Shown here: piece after piece, positions 14,378-16,634 of the stretch | Numbering within the stretch: the stretch's first letter is position 1 | How the letters are laid out: every line of letters begins with the position of its first letter | NCBI GenBank assembly: GCA_050257395.1 | Contig: JBLMWU010000169.1 | Span: forward strand, 1 to 16,634 | Origin: JAIRTY01 sp050257395 | GTDB lineage: Bacteria; Actinomycetota; Actinomycetes; Streptosporangiales; Streptosporangiaceae | DNA: 16,634 bases | Direction: 5' to 3' | The notes under the pieces: model-generated | Database searches by the model: none | Seen by the model: the letters and a program-made list of their open reading frames with translations, nothing else | Told to the model about the DNA's origin: nothing | Made by a program: the position numbers and the translations under genes

Positions 14378-15198
14378 GCGGCCTGCGGCCCGCGGCCGGC
14401 CGGGGGCACGGGTTCATGAAGCGGAGCATCGGCATAACCGGGATCGTGCTGACCGCGTCCGCGCTGGGCCTACTCCTCCTGAGCCACCGGCCGGCCAGCA
14501 GGAAACCGGCCACGCTCTGCAGCGGCACCGACGGCCGGGAGGCGGCCACCCGGGTCGCCCCCGGGCCTTACGACGTCATGCTCGAAGAATGGGGATCCAC
14601 GGCCCCGCTGTGCCTGCACACCGACGGCGGCCCGGACTTCCGGGTAACCCGCTCGGCGATCGGCCAGGACACCGTGGGGGCCTACCCCAACATCTCCACG
14701 GTCCTGCGCCATGACGGCCTGCCCGTCCGGATCTCCCGGATGGGCGCACCGGCCAGCAGCTGGCAGGTGCGGACACCCGGGACGACCGGCAGCTTCGACG
14801 TCATGTACGACATCACCATCGGCCAGTACCGGACCTCCACCTCCTGGGCCGGCGGCGCCGAGGTCATGATCTGGCTGACCACCCGCGGCCACCCCTACCC
14901 GCTCGGCCGGATCGTGGCGACCCACGCCCTGATCGGCGGCGCCGCGTACACCGTGTGGGTGGCGCACCCGCCCACGAACAGCGACCAGATCATCGTCACC
15001 TTCATCCGGGAACGGCCGGCCCTGGCCGTGCGCGGCCTGCGGCTGGGCCGGTTCATCCGGCTGGCCGCTGCCTACGGGCCTTTCCCCACCTCGTACTACC
15101 TGGTCAGGGTGCAGGCCGGCATCGAGATCATCCGCGGCGGGCAGGGCTTCGCGACCACCTCTTTCAGCTACCGGCCCAGCCCGCGGCGCCACCGGTGA
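14374..15198 (+). CDS. GH12 family glycoside hydrolase (endoglucanase fold), membrane-anchored or secreted
   Basis: A 274-residue family-12 glycoside hydrolase and close paralogue of the truncated gene at 2-697 (about half the residues identical by eye, few gaps). A hydrophobic segment (GITGIVLTASALGLLLL, about residues 19-35) after basic residues is a signal peptide or membrane anchor; there is no lipobox. Family motifs: EEWGSTAPLCLHTDGG, AYPNIS, AEVMIWLTTRGHPYPLG with nucleophile Glu163, and YLVRVQAGIEIIRGGQGF with acid/base Glu251, then TTSFSY. Both catalytic Glu are present, so activity on a beta-1,4-glucan-like chain is expected, outside the membrane. GTG 14374 is chosen because it forms the GTGA overlap seen across this operon; ATG 14416, just before the hydrophobic segment, is a valid alternative. 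No carbohydrate-binding domain. Confidence 0.85.
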   Translation: MSGLRPAAGRGHGFMKRSIGITGIVLTASALGLLLLSHRPASRKPATLCSGTDGREAATRVAPGPYDVMLEEWGSTAPLCLHTDGGPDFRVTRSAIGQDTVGAYPNISTVLRHDGLPVRISRMGAPASSWQVRTPGTTGSFDVMYDITIGQYRTSTSWAGGAEVMIWLTTRGHPYPLGRIVATHALIGGAAYTVWVAHPPTNSDQIIVTFIRERPALAVRGLRLGRFIRLAAAYGPFPTSYYLVRVQAGIEIIRGGQGFATTSFSYRPSPRRHR

Positions 15199-15248
15199 CC
15201 GGGGCGGGCCGGCGGCCGGGTGAACGGCGGGTGAGCGCCGCGGCAATC

Positions 15249-15260
15249 ACCGGATCCGGT
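15249..15260. promoter_or_regulatory. 12-bp perfect palindrome upstream of beta-helix gene
   Basis: ACCGGATCCGGT is its own reverse complement and lies in the 137-bp gap after the GH12 stop. It could be a dimer-bound operator. GC-rich DNA produces such sites by chance, so this is only a candidate. Confidence 0.25.
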
Positions 15261-15287
15261 ATGTAACGGATGTCCTTCATGCCGATG

Positions 15288-15301
15288 TGAACGGCTGTTC
15301 A
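15288..15301. promoter_or_regulatory. inverted repeat TGAAC-N4-GTTCA upstream of beta-helix gene
   Basis: Perfect 5-bp arms with a 4-nt spacer (15288-15292 and 15297-15301), 35 nt before the TTG start. The AT-containing arms and compact symmetry are typical of regulator sites. No clear -35/-10 pair could be read next to it. Confidence 0.3.
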
Positions 15302-15309
15302 GGTGTACT

Positions 15310-15332
15310 GTCCTCCCGGGAAACGGGAGGAC
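15310..15332 (+). promoter_or_regulatory. perfect hairpin sequestering the Shine-Dalgarno of the beta-helix gene
   Basis: GTCCTCCCG (15310-15318) pairs without mismatch to CGGGAGGAC (15324-15332) around the loop GGAAA. The 3' arm contains the ribosome site GGGAGG (15325-15330), 5 nt before the TTG start at 15336. In the mRNA the 9-bp GC-rich stem would hide the ribosome site, so translation should be low unless the stem is opened. There is no T-run after it, which argues against a terminator. Confidence 0.55.
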
Positions 15333-15335
15333 CAT

Positions 15336-16604
15336 TTGAACACTTTTGTCCCTGCACGCCTCATGCGTGCCGCTGCCATCGTGGGCAGCACTGGTGCCCT
15401 GGTCACAGGGCTGATGCTGGCGGCAGCAGGCCCTGCGGGCGCCAGCACCCTCAGCTGCGGCGACACGATCACCTCTGACGTGACGCTGCACCAGAACCTG
15501 GACTGCTCGGCTTACACCAGCGGTCCCGCGCTGATCATCGGCGCACCGGGCGTGCAGGTGGACCTGCACGGCCACCAGATCCTGGGCCCGGGCGCGGCGG
15601 CCGACACACCCGGGATCCTGGGCGGCTTCAGCCGTGACATCGTGAAAGACGGCACCGTCTCGGACTTCGCCGCTGGCGTGGCCTTCGAGCCCGCGGGCAG
15701 CAGCTACCTCAAGCGAGTGGTGGTGCGCGACCTGAGGGTCACCAACGCCGCGATGGGCTCCGCGTTCGGCGTCATTGCCGCTGGGCTCGACCACGCCAGA
15801 ATCAGCCACGTGACCACCGCCGGCCCGTTCGCCGGCGTCTTTCTGTTCCTGTCCCGCTACAGCACGATCTCGCACAGCACGCTGAAGTACGACTTCTTCG
15901 GCGCCATCGACGAGGGCGGGAAGCACAACACCTTCTCGGACAACAGGGCGCACGCCTATCCCGACGGCGCAGGGATCCTGCTGGCGCAGACCAGGGGTGA
16001 CGCGGTCAGGGACAACCTGGTGGGCGGCAAGGGCGGCGCCGGCATCGCCGACAGCAGCTCGGCGGGGCTGCACGCCTCCGGGAACACCCTCAGCCACCTG
16101 CTGTACGGCATGCTCCTGGAGAACACCGTCAAGAGCCTGGTCAGCGACAACAAGGGCACCGCCGACGGCTGGGGCCTGGCCCTGACCGGCAACGACCACG
16201 TCAGCCTCACCGGCAACACGTTCAGGAACGGCGGATTCGGCATCGAGGCCGACTATCCGGCGAACCTGGTGGTCGAGCACAACCTCACCAACCACAACAG
16301 CGAGATAGGCGTGTACCTCTACGACGGCTCGGCGCCCCCGGTCGCCGGCAAGCGGTCCGGCGCGATCCCGTCCGCCTACTCGGCGCTGGTGAGCTTCAAC
16401 AAGGCCAACTACAACAGCATCGGCTTCTATTCGCTGTTCCCGACGACCGGGCACGGCAACGATGCCGACCACAACACGCTGCTGGGCTGCTTCAACGTCT
16501 CCTGCATCCACGGCATGACGAAGCTGCACGCGTCCATCGCCCTGCCGGCGCACCACGCATTCCCGGTGCCGGCCCTGCCTAAGAAGCCCGCACTCAAGAA
16601 GTAA
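15336..16604 (+). CDS. secreted right-handed parallel beta-helix protein
   Basis: A 422-residue exported protein. Residues 1-36 form a signal peptide: basic n-region (ARLMRAAA), hydrophobic core (IVGSTGALVTGLMLAAA) and a likely signal peptidase I site after AGA, giving a mature start STLSCG. The body is a series of about 22-24-residue turns rich in Asn, Gly, Ser and His (HNTFSDNRAHAYPDG, SGNTLSHLLYGM, TGNTFRNGGFGIEAD, EHNLTNHNSEIGVYLYDG), the pattern of right-handed beta-helix (pectate-lyase/NosD-like) proteins. Such proteins bind or cut polysaccharides, but no catalytic set can be assigned. The C-terminus is Pro/Lys-rich. TTG 15336 is chosen because GGGAGG lies 5 nt upstream; ATG 15363 has no ribosome site and would shorten the signal peptide. 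Confidence 0.8.
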   Translation: MNTFVPARLMRAAAIVGSTGALVTGLMLAAAGPAGASTLSCGDTITSDVTLHQNLDCSAYTSGPALIIGAPGVQVDLHGHQILGPGAAADTPGILGGFSRDIVKDGTVSDFAAGVAFEPAGSSYLKRVVVRDLRVTNAAMGSAFGVIAAGLDHARISHVTTAGPFAGVFLFLSRYSTISHSTLKYDFFGAIDEGGKHNTFSDNRAHAYPDGAGILLAQTRGDAVRDNLVGGKGGAGIADSSSAGLHASGNTLSHLLYGMLLENTVKSLVSDNKGTADGWGLALTGNDHVSLTGNTFRNGGFGIEADYPANLVVEHNLTNHNSEIGVYLYDGSAPPVAGKRSGAIPSAYSALVSFNKANYNSIGFYSLFPTTGHGNDADHNTLLGCFNVSCIHGMTKLHASIALPAHHAFPVPALPKKPALKK

Positions 16605-16606
16605 CG

Positions 16607-16627
16607 CCTCCCCCGCAGTGGGGGGGG
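16607..16627 (+). terminator. hairpin just after the beta-helix gene, ending in a G-run
   Basis: CCTCCCCC (16607-16614) can pair with G residues 16620-16627 (one T:G wobble) around GCAGT, immediately after the TAA stop. This fits a U-less terminator. The 3' arm is part of a 12-G run at the window edge whose true length is doubtful. Confidence 0.35.
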
Positions 16628-16634
16628 GGGGCCC

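Noticed and set aside
14518..14520. Cys in KPATLC as a lipoprotein acylation site of the second GH12
   Set aside because: The residues before it do not fit a lipobox (L-[AS]-[GA]-C) and it lies about 16 residues after the hydrophobic segment; the Cys is shared by the paralogue and aligns with a conserved GH12 Cys.
15310..15332. Hairpin as a terminator for the glycan operon
   Set aside because: No T-run follows and it overlaps the ribosome site of the next gene, so translational control explains it better.

Overview
The window is very GC-rich, every supportable gene lies on the + strand, genes are packed with 4-bp stop/start overlaps, and GTG and TTG starts are frequent. This points to an actinomycete (Streptomyces/Streptosporangium-like Actinobacteria); I cannot name the genus. 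It reads as a cell-surface or extracellular polysaccharide locus. It is probably incomplete: the first gene is cut by the left edge, and no initiating sugar-phosphate transferase, chain-length regulator or sugar-nucleotide synthesis gene is present.

Layout. Left block (2-2541): the 3' part of a family-12 glycoside hydrolase (GH12, endoglucanase fold), a FemAB/CelD-like GNAT-fold acyltransferase and an FkbM-type methyltransferase. A 553-bp gap (2542-3094) follows. It is visibly more AT-rich than its surroundings and holds several hairpins, including a terminator-like one; it looks like a promoter/leader region for the next block. Central block (3095-15198): GT2 glycosyltransferase, two GT4 glycosyltransferases, a large polytopic GT-C-like membrane protein, a small membrane protein with an outside domain, a Wzx-type flippase, a third GT4, a sulfotransferase, a second CelD-like acyltransferase and a second GH12. 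From 4075 on these are joined almost throughout by GTGA/ATGA overlaps, so they are very likely one translationally coupled operon. Right end (15336-16604): a secreted right-handed beta-helix protein, whose Shine-Dalgarno sequence lies inside a perfect 9-bp hairpin, followed by a hairpin and a G-run at the window edge.

Proposed teamwork (inference): GT2 and GT4 enzymes assemble a lipid-linked oligosaccharide in the cytoplasm, Wzx flips it, and the GT-C-like protein adds a sugar or polymerises it outside. FkbM, sulfotransferase and GNAT-fold enzymes decorate it with methyl, sulfate and acyl groups. The exported GH12 pair and the beta-helix protein trim, release or bind the finished glycan. The combination of duplicated GH12 and duplicated CelD-like genes at the two ends of a glycosyltransferase/flippase/sulfotransferase operon is the most notable feature; the product is unknown, and a beta-1,4-glucan-like backbone is the testable guess.
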